The notes: generated by a model not told the origin, from the sequence alone. Shown: positions 32,769-42,153, counted from the stretch's first letter. The stretch: 64,000 nt of DNA from Synechococcus sp. GreenBA-s (GCF_024345855.1 NZ_JAGQBX010000002.1:49867-113866), one strand, 5' to 3'. Numbers and translations are program-made.

Positions 32769-34760
32769 ATGACACCACTGGTCGCTGTTCAGGACGTTGC
32801 CAAGGACTTCCCCCTGCAGGGGGGCGGCAACTACCTGGCCCTCAAAGGCATTGATCTCGAGATCCGCAAGGGGGAATTCATCTCCCTGATCGGCCACTCC
32901 GGCTGCGGCAAGAGCACCCTGCTCAACATGATCGCCGGGCTGGATCTGCCCACCGGCGGCACGGTTCTTCTCGAAGGAGAAACCGTGAAGCGTCCGGGGC
33001 CGGACAAGATGGTGGTGTTCCAGAACTACTCGCTGCTGCCCTGGCTCTCGGTGCGCGAGAACATCGCCCTGGCGGTGGATGAGGTGATGCCCGACCTCCC
33101 GAAGGCCGAACGCAGCGCCGTGGTGGAGGAGCACATCGCCATGGTGGGTTTGGCCCATGCGGCCGACAAGCCGCCCCTGCAGCTCTCGGGCGGCATGCGC
33201 CAGCGGGTGGCCATCGCCCGCGCCCTGGCGATCAAGCCCAAGCTGCTGCTGCTCGATGAGCCGTTCGGCGCCCTCGATGCCCTCACCCGCGGCAATCTGC
33301 AGGAGAAGCTCATGCAGATCTGCAACGAGCACGAGCTCACCGCGGTGATGGTGACCCACGACGTGGACGAGGCCGTGCTGCTCTCGGACCGCATCGTGAT
33401 GCTCACCAACGGGCCCGGCTCGAAGATCGGCGGCATTCTCGAGGTGGACATCCCCCGGCCGCGCCAGCGCCTGGAGGTGGTGCACCACCCGAGCTACTAC
33501 AGCCTGCGCTCGGAGATCATCTACTTCCTCAACCGCCAGAAGCGGGTGAAGCAGTGGCAGGCCAAGCCCCACAAGGTGCTGGCCCGCCATGGCCTGGAGA
33601 AGGTGAACGTCGATCTGGGCTTCATCCCCCTGGCGGCCTGCGCGCCGCTGGCGGTGGCCGAAGCCAAGGGCTTCTTCGCCAAGCACGGCCTCGATGAAGT
33701 GCAGCTGGTGCGGGAAACCAGCTGGCGCGGCGTCACCGACGGCCTGCTCGACGGCACCCTCGACGCCGCCCTGATGCCCTCGGGCATGCCCACCTGGATG
33801 ACGGCCGGTGGCCACGGCGGTGATCCCACACCGATCGTGACGGCCCTCACCCTCAGCCGCAACGGCAACGGCATCACCCTGGCCAGCCGGCTGGCCGAGC
33901 AGGGGGTGAGCAGCGTGGCCGACTACCGCGATTACCTGCTGCGCACCAATCGGGACCCCCACACCCTCGGCATCGTGCATCCGGCCTCGATGCACAACCT
34001 GCTGCTGCGCTACTGGCTGGCCTCCAACGCGATCGATCCCGACCGCGACGTGCATCTGCAGACCCTGCCGCCGGCCCAGATGCTGGCCGACCTCAAGGAC
34101 GGCTCGATCGACGGCTACTGCGTGGGCGAACCCTGGAACCTCCGGGCCGACCGCGAAGGCCGCGGCTTCCCGATCGTGGGCGATCTGGAGATCTGGGACG
34201 GCCACCCCGGCAAGGTGCTCGGCGTGCGCGAGGACTGGGCCCTGGCCTACCCCAACACCCACATCGCCCTCACCAAGGCACTGCTGGAGGCCTGCCGCTA
34301 CTGCGCCGATCCCGCCCACTGGGACGAACTCAGTGCGCTGCTCAGTGATCGGCGCTACCTGGGCATGAAGCAGGAGCTGATCCGCTTCGGAGTGCCGGAT
34401 GGCGACCGGGACAATCCCCACGGCACCGCCCACACCCTGTTCTTCGGCCCCGGGGTGAACCGTCCGAGCCGCAGCGAGCACCTCTGGATCCTCACCCAGC
34501 TGGCCCGCTGGAGCGAGATTCCCTTCCCCCGCAACTACGTGGAGATCCTGGAGCGCGTGTGCTCCGTGGGGGTCTACAGCACGGCGGCCCGCGAGCTCGG
34601 CCTCGACGACGTGTCGTACCAGCGGGGCGGCATCGCGCTCTTCGATGGCGTTCCCTTCAACGCCGACGACCCGATCGGCTACCTCAACACCCTCTCCATC
34701 CACCAGGACTTCAGCGTGGCCGAGATCCCCATGGGAGTTCCCCGGGCCCTGGCGGACTGA
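32769..34760 (+). CDS. cmpC: ABC bicarbonate transporter ATPase fused to solute-binding-like domain (CmpC-like)
   Basis: This 663-residue protein has an N-terminal ABC ATPase with Walker A GHSGCGKST (about 39-47), signature LSGGMRQ and Walker B LLLLDEPFGALDA. From about residue 275 it is fused to a CmpA-like domain (LGFIPLAACAPLAVAEAKGFFAKHGLDE). The fused domain is the hallmark of CmpC/NrtC and in NrtC has a regulatory role. The domain order and full length are intact. It forms the ATPase dimer with CmpD. Confidence 0.87.
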   Translation: MTPLVAVQDVAKDFPLQGGGNYLALKGIDLEIRKGEFISLIGHSGCGKSTLLNMIAGLDLPTGGTVLLEGETVKRPGPDKMVVFQNYSLLPWLSVRENIALAVDEVMPDLPKAERSAVVEEHIAMVGLAHAADKPPLQLSGGMRQRVAIARALAIKPKLLLLDEPFGALDALTRGNLQEKLMQICNEHELTAVMVTHDVDEAVLLSDRIVMLTNGPGSKIGGILEVDIPRPRQRLEVVHHPSYYSLRSEIIYFLNRQKRVKQWQAKPHKVLARHGLEKVNVDLGFIPLAACAPLAVAEAKGFFAKHGLDEVQLVRETSWRGVTDGLLDGTLDAALMPSGMPTWMTAGGHGGDPTPIVTALTLSRNGNGITLASRLAEQGVSSVADYRDYLLRTNRDPHTLGIVHPASMHNLLLRYWLASNAIDPDRDVHLQTLPPAQMLADLKDGSIDGYCVGEPWNLRADREGRGFPIVGDLEIWDGHPGKVLGVREDWALAYPNTHIALTKALLEACRYCADPAHWDELSALLSDRRYLGMKQELIRFGVPDGDRDNPHGTAHTLFFGPGVNRPSRSEHLWILTQLARWSEIPFPRNYVEILERVCSVGVYSTAARELGLDDVSYQRGGIALFDGVPFNADDPIGYLNTLSIHQDFSVAEIPMGVPRALAD

Positions 34761-34818
34761 TCCGCCCTTCCGCCGCTTCGTTGCGATCACGCACCCGACC
34801 GCCAGCCTTCTCCAACCC

Positions 34819-35661
34819 ATGACCGCCTCCCTCTCCGCCAACCCTGCGTCCACCGCCGCAGGCGCAGCCGCACCCCTGCTGCGGTTCGAGCAGCTGGGGC
34901 TCGCCTATCCCACGCCCAAGGGCCCCTACCCGGTGCTCGAGAACATCAACCTCGAGGTCCAGTCCGGGGAGTTCGTGTGCGTGATCGGCCACTCGGGCTG
35001 CGGCAAGAGCACCCTGCTCAACACCGTGTCGGGCTTCTCCAAGCCCACCGCGGGCCAGGTTCTCCTGCACGGCCAGCCGATCCAGCGACCGGGACCCGAC
35101 CGCATGGTGGTGTTCCAGGGCTATGCCCTGCTGCCCTGGTGCTCGGCCTACGACAACGTGTATCTCGCCATCGACTCGGTCAAGCCGCAGCTGAGCGATC
35201 GCGAGAAGCGCGAGATCGTGATGGAGCACCTGGAGCTGGTGGGTCTCACCCAGGCCGCCGAGAAGCTGATCACCCAGCTCTCCGGCGGCATGAAGCAGCG
35301 GGTGGCCATCGCCCGCGCCCTGGCCATCCGGCCGGAGGTGCTGATCCTCGACGAGCCCTTCGGGGCCCTGGATGCCATCACCAAGGAAGAGCTCCAGGAG
35401 GAGCTGCTCAAGATCTGGAACACCCAGAAGTGCACGGTGCTCATGATCACCCACGACATCGACGAAGCCCTGTTCCTCGCCGATCGGCTGGTGATGATGA
35501 CCAACGGCCCGGCGGCAGGCATCGGCGAGGTGCTTACCATTGATTTTCCACGGCCCCGCAACCGCGAGGACATCATGGAAGATCCGCGCTACTACGAGCT
35601 GCGGAACAGCGCCCTCGACTTCCTCTACAACCGCTTCGCCCATGACGACGACTCCAAGTGA
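34819..35661 (+). CDS. cmpD: ABC bicarbonate transporter ATPase (CmpD-like)
   Basis: This 280-residue ABC ATPase has an Ala/Ser-rich N-terminus, Walker A GHSGCGKST, signature LSGGMKQ and Walker B LILDEPFGALDA. It is a single-domain partner of CmpC. The ATG at 34819 was chosen because the longer frame would overlap cmpC. It is followed 46 bases later by the large iron-sulfur protein gene on the same strand. Confidence 0.87.
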   Translation: MTASLSANPASTAAGAAAPLLRFEQLGLAYPTPKGPYPVLENINLEVQSGEFVCVIGHSGCGKSTLLNTVSGFSKPTAGQVLLHGQPIQRPGPDRMVVFQGYALLPWCSAYDNVYLAIDSVKPQLSDREKREIVMEHLELVGLTQAAEKLITQLSGGMKQRVAIARALAIRPEVLILDEPFGALDAITKEELQEELLKIWNTQKCTVLMITHDIDEALFLADRLVMMTNGPAAGIGEVLTIDFPRPRNREDIMEDPRYYELRNSALDFLYNRFAHDDDSK

Positions 35662-35707
35662 GTCCAGACCAGTCCTGAGGTCGCCCCCATCCGTTCCTGA
35701 ACGGAGG

Positions 35708-38461
35708 ATGCATCTCGTCCGCTGGGCTCTCACCAGCGGCTGGCTGTTGATCCTGGGCTCCTTGATCTATGACCCATGGACGCCCCAGTTCACCCAGCCT
35801 GACCATCCCTGGAGCCTCTTCCGCCTGCCCCAGACCTGCGTGGAGGTCCAGGGCCGCTGCCTGGAGCAACAGCCCTACGCCCTGGGCGCCACGATCTTCT
35901 GGGGCGCCGTGGTGCCCTCGGGCATTTTCATCCTCCTGGTCTTTGGCCATGAGTTCTGGCGACGGATCTGTCCGCTTTCGTTCCTGTCCCAAATCCCTCG
36001 AGCCCTGGGCATTCAGCGGCAGATCACCAGCCTGCAGGCCAAAACCAATCAGGTTCGCAGCCAGATCGCCAAGGTCCCGAGCGATTCCTGGCTGGCCAAA
36101 CACTACGGCAAGATCCAGTTCGGCTGGCTCTTCGTCGGCCTGTGCGGACGGATCCTGTTCTTCAATGCCGACCGCCTTGTCCTGGCGGGCTGGCTGCTGT
36201 TCACGATCGCAGCGGCCATCCTCGTGGGCTGGCTCTTTGGCGGCAAGGCCTGGTGTCAGTACTTCTGCCCGATGGCACCCGTGCAGAGCATCTATTCCAC
36301 CCCATCGGGATTGCTGGGCAGCAAAGCCCACATGAGCCCCCAGCCGATCACGCAGTCGATGTGTCGCAGCATCAAGCCCGACGGCAGCGAACAGAGTGCC
36401 TGCGTGGCCTGCCAGCAGCCCTGCATCGATATCGACGCCGAGCGCATGTACTGGTCAAGGCTGGAAAGCCGCCAGTTCAGCTTCGAGCGCTACGCCTACT
36501 TCGGCCTGGTTGTTGGCTATTTCGTCTATTACTATCTGTACGCTGGCAACTGGGATTACTACTTCTCAGGGGCCTGGGCGCAGCAGAACAATCAACTGAG
36601 CCTGCTCCTGAGTCCAGGCTTCTACCTGTTCGGACAGGCCATCAACATCCCACGGCTGGTTGCCGTCCCCATCACCCTCGGCCTGTTCACCTGGGGCGGC
36701 TGGAGGCTGGGACGCTGGATTGAAAACCGCTGGCGCGGCGCCGTCCATCGCCAGAACAGCCCCCAGACGACAGCGATGGTCCGCCACCGGCTGTTCGTGA
36801 TCGTCAGCGTGCTGGTGTTCAACATCTTTTTCCTCTTCGGCGGCCGACCGATCCTGCTGTTGCTGCCGGGCTGGGTTCAGTACCTGTTTGACCTGGCCAT
36901 CGTGGCCACCAGCACCCTGTGGCTGGTGAAGGCCTGGCGGCGCAGCCCGGAGCTCTACAACCGCGAAAGTCTCGCGAGCCGCTTCCGCAAACAGCTCCAG
37001 AAACTGGGCCTTGATCTGAGCCATTACCTCGACGGCCGCTCCCTCGACGAGCTCAACACCCACGAGGTGTATGTGCTGGCCAAGGTGCTGCCGGGCTTCA
37101 GCCGCCAGAAACGCCACGAGGCCTACAAGGGCGTGGTGCGCGAAGCCCTGGAGGAGGGCTATGTGAATATCGCCAGCAGCCTGGAGGTGCTGCAGCAGAT
37201 GCGCCGCGAACTGGGCATCAGCGATGACGAACATCGCCAGCTCCTGGAGGAGCTCGGTGTGGAGGACCCCTCCCTGCTCGATCCGGTGCAGCGGCGCAGC
37301 CTGGAAAATCAGATTCGCCTGAGTGGCTATCGCCGCTCCCTGGAGCGATTGATGGGGCTCCAGAGTGACGATGCCGTGGCCAGGCGGACCCTGCGGCAGG
37401 AGTTTTCGATCTCTCCCCAGGAGGAGGCCAGGATGCTGGATGGTCTCTCCCCCAGCGCCAGCGCAGCCCACAAGGCCCAGGTTCTGCTGGAGCGTCTGCC
37501 TGGGCTGATCGAGGCCTACCGCTGCCTGCACCAGCCGAACCTCGGCGAATCACCGCTGGTGCTGGCCCTGCTCCGTGATCATCTGCGCCTGCGCCAGGAG
37601 CTGGCCGTGCACACCATCCTGGATTGCCTGGTGACCCTGCAGGACGACCCTGCCGTTCCCGCCCTCGTGGCAACGCTCCAGCAGGCCTCCCCCCTGATCC
37701 TGCAGGAACTCCTCGACGAGGGTCCCTGGGCTGCGCAGCTGCCCGCCGCCGTGCGCACCAGGCTGTCGGAGCCGGGGGCGGTGCCTGCCGTCTGCTCCAT
37801 CGCCATTCCCCTCAGCCAGAGCGTTGTGCATCTGGAGACCCTGGTGCGGGATGGCAACGCCATCGTGGCCGCCGCTGCGCTTTTCCTGATCACGCGGTTG
37901 GACCGTCAGCGGGGGCTGGCGCTGGCGGCTGCCCTCGAGGCGGCCCCTGGGGCCGATCTGCTGGTGACCACAGCCCGCTGGCTCCTGGCCAGCCACGACC
38001 GGGTGCCCGATCTCTCCGGGAACCCAGACCTGGAGAAACGGGTGTTTCTCGCCACGAGCGATTTCTTCCGCCGCACCTGGTGCGACACCCTCGAGGCCCT
38101 GGCCGATCAAACCGAGATCCGCTGCTACAGCCGCGGCGACGTGATCACAGAGGCGGGCGACACCTGCCGCGAACTGCTGCTGCTGATCGAGGGTGCTGCC
38201 GCCATCCATCGGCAGGGCCCGGACGGAACCTGGGTGGAGGAACTCAGGCCAGGCCAGGTGCTCGATGAGCTGGAGGTCCTGAGCCACGGGACCGTGGAGG
38301 CCCCGATCGTGGCGGATCAGGATCACACCCGCCTGCTGGCCCTGCCGGTGGATGCCTTCGACGCCATCCTCGACCAGGATCCCGACCTGGCCCGCCGCGT
38401 GATGGAACTGGAAAGCCGTCAGCTGCAACGGCTGCTGCAGCTCGGCGTGGGGAGATCATGA
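35708..38461 (+). CDS. Large membrane 4Fe-4S protein with helical repeat and cNMP-binding-like domains
   Basis: This 917-residue multidomain protein starts at the ATG at 35708, which has GGAGG directly before it. The N-terminal part (about 1-420) has several membrane helices and resembles NapH/CcoG-type polyferredoxins: HEFWRRICPLSF, WLFGGKAWCQYFCPMAP (about 176-190) and C-x12-C-x2-C-x3-C ending in CVACQQPC (about 231-238), enough for one 4Fe-4S cluster. A helical middle follows with GFSRQKRHEAYKGVVREALEEG and HEAT-like stretches. The C-terminus (about 795-905) has a cyclic-nucleotide-binding-like beta roll (RGDVITEAGDTCRELLLLIEG) without the usual phosphate-binding arginine. Role unknown; its position suggests redox-linked function with Cmp. 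Confidence 0.75.
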   Translation: MHLVRWALTSGWLLILGSLIYDPWTPQFTQPDHPWSLFRLPQTCVEVQGRCLEQQPYALGATIFWGAVVPSGIFILLVFGHEFWRRICPLSFLSQIPRALGIQRQITSLQAKTNQVRSQIAKVPSDSWLAKHYGKIQFGWLFVGLCGRILFFNADRLVLAGWLLFTIAAAILVGWLFGGKAWCQYFCPMAPVQSIYSTPSGLLGSKAHMSPQPITQSMCRSIKPDGSEQSACVACQQPCIDIDAERMYWSRLESRQFSFERYAYFGLVVGYFVYYYLYAGNWDYYFSGAWAQQNNQLSLLLSPGFYLFGQAINIPRLVAVPITLGLFTWGGWRLGRWIENRWRGAVHRQNSPQTTAMVRHRLFVIVSVLVFNIFFLFGGRPILLLLPGWVQYLFDLAIVATSTLWLVKAWRRSPELYNRESLASRFRKQLQKLGLDLSHYLDGRSLDELNTHEVYVLAKVLPGFSRQKRHEAYKGVVREALEEGYVNIASSLEVLQQMRRELGISDDEHRQLLEELGVEDPSLLDPVQRRSLENQIRLSGYRRSLERLMGLQSDDAVARRTLRQEFSISPQEEARMLDGLSPSASAAHKAQVLLERLPGLIEAYRCLHQPNLGESPLVLALLRDHLRLRQELAVHTILDCLVTLQDDPAVPALVATLQQASPLILQELLDEGPWAAQLPAAVRTRLSEPGAVPAVCSIAIPLSQSVVHLETLVRDGNAIVAAAALFLITRLDRQRGLALAAALEAAPGADLLVTTARWLLASHDRVPDLSGNPDLEKRVFLATSDFFRRTWCDTLEALADQTEIRCYSRGDVITEAGDTCRELLLLIEGAAAIHRQGPDGTWVEELRPGQVLDELEVLSHGTVEAPIVADQDHTRLLALPVDAFDAILDQDPDLARRVMELESRQLQRLLQLGVGRS

Positions 38462-38492
38462 ACCCACCGTTGCTGCCGCAACTGCGGACCCC

Positions 38493-39779
38493 GTGACCTG
38501 GCACCCCCACCTCTGGCACCCCACCACCCAGGTCGCCAGCAGTGATCCCCCGCTCCAGGTGCGGGCAGCCCACGGCTGCGAGCTGGAACTGGCCGATGGA
38601 CGGCGGCTGATCGATGCCATCAGCAGCTGGTGGGTCACCCTGCATGGCCATGCCGAACCGTCCATCGCCGCCGCCGTGGCCCGCCAGGCCAAGCAGCTGG
38701 AGCAGGTGATCTTCGCCAACTTCAGCCACGCGCCCGCGGAAGAGCTCGCCACGCGGCTGAGCGCCCTCAGCGGCCTGCAGCGCCTGTTCTTCTCCGACAA
38801 CGGCTCCACCGCCGTTGAAGTGGCCCTGAAGATCGCCTGGCAGTGGTGGCACAACCAGGAGTGCCAGGGCGTCAGCCCGCGGCGCCAGCTGATTGCCTTC
38901 AACGGGGCCTATCACGGCGACACCTTCGGAGCGATGGCCCTGGGGGAGCGCTCCCTGTTCACCGCCGCCTACGAGCCGCTGCTGTTCGGGGTCGCCCGGG
39001 TCGACTGGCCCCACACCCACTGGGGCGATCCGGATGCGGAAGCCAGGGAACAGCAGGCGCTGCAGCAGCTCGAGAGGGCCCTGGCCACCCCCACCGCCGC
39101 CGTGATCCTGGAACCCCTGATTCAGGGGGCCTCCGGGATGCGCGTGGTGCGGCCGGCCTTCCTGCGGGCCGTGGCGGAGCGGGTGCAGGCGGCCGGAGCT
39201 CTGCTGATCGCCGACGAGGTGTTCACCGGCTTCGGTCGCACCGGCGCCCTGTTCGCGTCGCAGAAGGCCGGGATCCAGCCCGATCTGATGGCCCTCTCCA
39301 AGGGCCTCACCGGCGGATTCCTGCCGATGGGCGTGACGCTGGCCAGCGAGCGGCTCTACCAGGGATTCATCAGCGAGCAGCCGAGCGCCACCTTCTTCCA
39401 TGGCCACAGCTTCACGGCCAATCCGCTCGGTTGCGCCGCGGCCCTCGCCAGCCTGGATCTGCTGCAGCACAACCCCGAGCGCTTCCAGACCTTCGAGCAG
39501 CGCCACACGCCACGGCTGGAGGCCCTCAGTCAGCACCCCAAGGTGCTGCGACCGCGCTGCCTGGGCACCATGGCGGCCTTCGAGCTCGATGCCGGTGAGA
39601 GCAGCTACCTCAATCCTGTGGGCAAGCGGATCCAACGCCACTGCCTGGAGCAGGGGGTGTACCTGCGCCCCCTCGGCAATGTGGTGTACCTGCTGCCGCC
39701 CCTGGGCATGGGCGAGGGCCAGCTGGAGCAGTGCTACGCCGCCCTGGAACGGGCGATTGATGCCGTGCTGCCGGGCTGA
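38493..39779 (+). CDS. bioA: Adenosylmethionine-8-amino-7-oxononanoate aminotransferase (biotin synthesis)
   Basis: This 428-residue class III aminotransferase has WHPHLWHPTTQ at the N-terminus and SSWWVTLHGHAEP, typical of BioA. FSDNGSTAVEVALK binds the PLP phosphate, ADEVFTGFGRTG holds the PLP aspartate and ALSKG holds the Schiff-base lysine (K270). It converts KAPA to DAPA with S-adenosylmethionine in biotin synthesis. The start is GTG at 38493, 31 bases after the preceding gene. A short hairpin without a U-tract (39790-39804) separates it from the convergent regulator. Confidence 0.93.
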   Translation: MTWHPHLWHPTTQVASSDPPLQVRAAHGCELELADGRRLIDAISSWWVTLHGHAEPSIAAAVARQAKQLEQVIFANFSHAPAEELATRLSALSGLQRLFFSDNGSTAVEVALKIAWQWWHNQECQGVSPRRQLIAFNGAYHGDTFGAMALGERSLFTAAYEPLLFGVARVDWPHTHWGDPDAEAREQQALQQLERALATPTAAVILEPLIQGASGMRVVRPAFLRAVAERVQAAGALLIADEVFTGFGRTGALFASQKAGIQPDLMALSKGLTGGFLPMGVTLASERLYQGFISEQPSATFFHGHSFTANPLGCAAALASLDLLQHNPERFQTFEQRHTPRLEALSQHPKVLRPRCLGTMAAFELDAGESSYLNPVGKRIQRHCLEQGVYLRPLGNVVYLLPPLGMGEGQLEQCYAALERAIDAVLPG

Positions 39780-39809
39780 ACCGGACCCCCGGCCTGCAAG
39801 GCCGCGCGC

Positions 39810-40751
39810 TCAACCCTGGCGCGTGCGCCGCGGCGACTCGCCGCACCAGTGGCGGTAGTCGGCGGCGGTGGCACCGCAGGCCAGCAGACCGGCCCGCGCC
39901 ATCAGGTCGGCGATGCTGTACTGGCGTTGCTCCGGATCCTGCAGCAGCCGTCGCAAGCGGCGCAGGCGCAAGCGTCTGGCCTGGGCCATCGGCGTGCAGC
40001 CCAGCTCCTGCTGGCAGCTGTACTGCAGCGTGCGGACCGAGACGCCCAGCGCCCGGGCCAGGTCAGCCACGCTGAACCGCTGCACCAGCTGCTCCTCCAT
40101 CCACTGGCACGCCTCCAGCACGAGGGCCTGGCGACGCGAGGCAGCCAGCTGGCCCTCCCCAAGCCTCTCCGCATCGGCGGACTGGCCCCACAGCTGCAGG
40201 GCCTCCACCAGCATCGCCGCGGCCTGGGCGGAGCCCTGGGGCTGCCAGGCCGCGGCCTGCGCCAGCTGCAGCCCCGCCGCGATCAACTGGCGCTGGAGGC
40301 GGCCCTGGGCCAGCAGGGGGGAGGTGGGCGCCGGGCCATCGAGGTGGGCTGCCGGGATCAGGATCGACACCCCCGTCACCGCCTCGGTGGTGGTTCCCCG
40401 CAGGACGTCCCCGGGGCGGGCCAGCAGACCCATGCCCGGTTCGGCCAGCAGCTCCACGCCGTTGACCTGCTCCAGGATCAGCCCCTGCAGCGGCAGCCAG
40501 AGCACCCCGTGACCCCACTGCTCCCGCAGCAGTTCCAGCGACCCGCGGCCGTGCAGCAACAGCACCTGGAACTCCTCCACGGCTCCGCAGCGGATCTGGG
40601 CCTCGAAGGGCACCGAACCGGGCAGCAGGCGGCTGCGGTGATGGCCAAGGGTGCCGGCCACCAGGGCCTCCCACTGGTCGAAGGCGTGGCTGTGCAGAAC
40701 GGTGCGCAGGCCCGGGGCCTCCAGGAGCGGCTGCGGCTTCAGAGCGACCAA
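39810..40751 (-). CDS. AraC-family transcriptional regulator
   Basis: The C-terminal 100 residues hold two AraC helix-turn-helix units, RFSVADLARALGVSVRTLQ and QYSIADLMARAGLLACGATAADYRHW. The N-terminal part (about 200 residues) has a beta-rich sensor with LLHGRGSLELLREQ. The start is uncertain: the frame is open to 40967, but codons upstream of 40751 are Pro/Arg/Ser-rich, so the TTG at 40751 (LVALKPQPLL) is used. The effector and target are unknown. It diverges from the PliI-like gene. Confidence 0.75.
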   Translation of the reverse strand: MVALKPQPLLEAPGLRTVLHSHAFDQWEALVAGTLGHHRSRLLPGSVPFEAQIRCGAVEEFQVLLLHGRGSLELLREQWGHGVLWLPLQGLILEQVNGVELLAEPGMGLLARPGDVLRGTTTEAVTGVSILIPAAHLDGPAPTSPLLAQGRLQRQLIAAGLQLAQAAAWQPQGSAQAAAMLVEALQLWGQSADAERLGEGQLAASRRQALVLEACQWMEEQLVQRFSVADLARALGVSVRTLQYSCQQELGCTPMAQARRLRLRRLRRLLQDPEQRQYSIADLMARAGLLACGATAADYRHWCGESPRRTRQG

Positions 40752-40867
40752 GGGGCTGGGCTGGATGGCGGCATTCTGCCCGCGGCCTCTGGCGTGGATC
40801 CGGCCCTGGCGCCGAAGCCAGAGGCCGACAACACTGGAGGGTGTTCCAGCGAAGGGAGCCCCAAGTG

Positions 40868-41464
40868 ATGGCCATGACCCTGACGGCGGCACTGAGGCGT
40901 TCCCGGTTGGCTGCCGCGGCGGCGGCGGGCCTGTTGATCGGGGCCGGACCGATGCGGGCGGAACCACCAGGCCAGCCCGTCCGGGTGGCGCTGCAGGGGA
41001 TCACCTTCACCGTGAGCAGCAGCGGCGAGGGCTCCGCACGCCAGCTCACGATCAGAACCAGCGGCGGCCGCAGGCCGATCGCGCCGATCCGCCAGGAGAT
41101 CCTCGGCAGCGTCAGCGGAGTGGAGGTGGCGGACCTCGACGCCAACGGCCTGCCGGAGCTCTACGTGTTTGTGACCAGTGCCGGCAGCGGCAGCTATGGC
41201 GCGCTGGTGGGCTACGCGGTGAACAAAGGCGCCACCTCGATCACGCCGATCAACCTGCCGGAGCTGAGCGGCAAGGCCGCCCAGGGCTACCAGGGGCACG
41301 ACAGCTTCGCCGTGATCGAACAGAACCTGGCGCGGCGGTTCCCCATCTACCGGCCCGGCGACACCAACGCCAAGCCCAGCGGCGGCATCCGGCAGATCAG
41401 CTACCAGCTGGTGCCCGGTGAGGCGAGCTGGCAGCTGAAACCGGTGCGGGTCGATCAGTACTGA
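40868..41464 (+). CDS. PliI-like periplasmic inhibitor of I-type lysozyme
   Basis: This 198-residue secreted protein has a signal peptide (RLAAAAAAGLLIGAGPMRA). The mature part holds VEVADLDANGLPELYVFVTSAG, GYQGHDSFAVIEQ and RRFPIYRPGDTNAKPSGG, which match the PliI family. PliI proteins inhibit invertebrate-type lysozymes in the periplasm. ATG at 40868 gives the signal peptide directly. It diverges from the AraC gene and may be controlled by it. Confidence 0.8.
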   Translation: MAMTLTAALRRSRLAAAAAAGLLIGAGPMRAEPPGQPVRVALQGITFTVSSSGEGSARQLTIRTSGGRRPIAPIRQEILGSVSGVEVADLDANGLPELYVFVTSAGSGSYGALVGYAVNKGATSITPINLPELSGKAAQGYQGHDSFAVIEQNLARRFPIYRPGDTNAKPSGGIRQISYQLVPGEASWQLKPVRVDQY

Positions 41465-41510
41465 TTGCAGTGCTGGTTGCAGCGCTGATTGCAGTACTGG
41501 TTGCAGTGCT
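41463..41510 (+). repeat. Four 12-base tandem repeats
   Basis: Four imperfect units of GATTGCAGTGCT / GGTTGCAGCGCT / GATTGCAGTACT / GGTTGCAGTGCT run immediately from the stop codon of the PliI-like gene. Units alternate GA and GG at the start. There is no T-rich run to make it a terminator. Confidence 0.7.
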
Positions 41511-41576
41511 GATGCCAGGACGGACCGCGGAGTGTTGCCACAGGCCAGTGGCAAGCCCGGCCCATGGCCAGCCCGA

Positions 41577-41927
41577 TCAGTTCAGGCCCTGCTTGAACTC
41601 GGTGATCTTTCCCTTGCCATTGACATTGCAATAGCCCTCCACCTTCTTGCCCCTGATCTTCCAGTTGAAGCTGAGGCCATTCTTTTTGATGTCAGCCAGT
41701 GAAATGCTGCCCTCATCAATGCCCTGCTGTTCAGTAGCGCCCAGATTCACAGCCGCATCCGACATGGGCACGTCAAACTGCTCGACCACGCGCATCTTGC
41801 AGGTCTTGCCCCAGGCGGAGGTGAGGCCTGCAGCCGTCTGAGCCGTGGCGGACGGAGCCCAGATACCAGACGTTGCAACCAGGGCTGCAAGCCCCGTGAT
41901 CGAAGCCAGACAGCGGGTGAGCTTCAT
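41577..41927 (-). CDS. Small secreted hypothetical protein
   Basis: This 116-residue protein has a signal peptide (CLASITGLAALVATSGIWAPSATA). The mature domain has two cysteines (KTCKM and GYCNVN), which could form a disulfide, and a Lys/Gly-rich C-terminal strand region. Less GC-rich sequence (about 41928-42060) lies upstream and may hold its promoter. No family was recognised, so only export is predicted. Confidence 0.65.
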   Translation of the reverse strand: MKLTRCLASITGLAALVATSGIWAPSATAQTAAGLTSAWGKTCKMRVVEQFDVPMSDAAVNLGATEQQGIDEGSISLADIKKNGLSFNWKIRGKKVEGYCNVNGKGKITEFKQGLN

Positions 41928-42153
41928 CAGAACGCCAGAATGATTGACAGCTTCACTCTGGCGAGTGGCCCTGGCCATACACCTCACTTGGAGGCGGGTT
42001 GTCATAAGACGAAGAGGTAAAAGCCTGAATTCAAGGGGAAATGTAAGAATAACGCAACCCGTTGATGGCCTCCGGATCAGAATCAGAACAGGTCCGCGGC
42101 GAGGCAGGCACTGCCGATAACCCCTCTGAGGCGCCACCTTGGGGTCCGACCCA

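Noticed and set aside
30433..34760. Annotation as nitrate transporter nrtABC
   Set aside because: Pocket segments GGIDGGQWQ and FPKANQD match what I recall for CmpA rather than NrtA, and the surroundings are carbon-uptake genes. Not fully excluded.
31755..34853. A minus-strand ORF of 1032 codons across the cmp operon
   Set aside because: It is antisense to cmpB and cmpC and shows composition typical of a shadow frame.
39790..39804. Shared terminator between bioA and the AraC gene
   Set aside because: The stem is only five bases and has no U-tract on either strand, so it is mentioned only as a hairpin.
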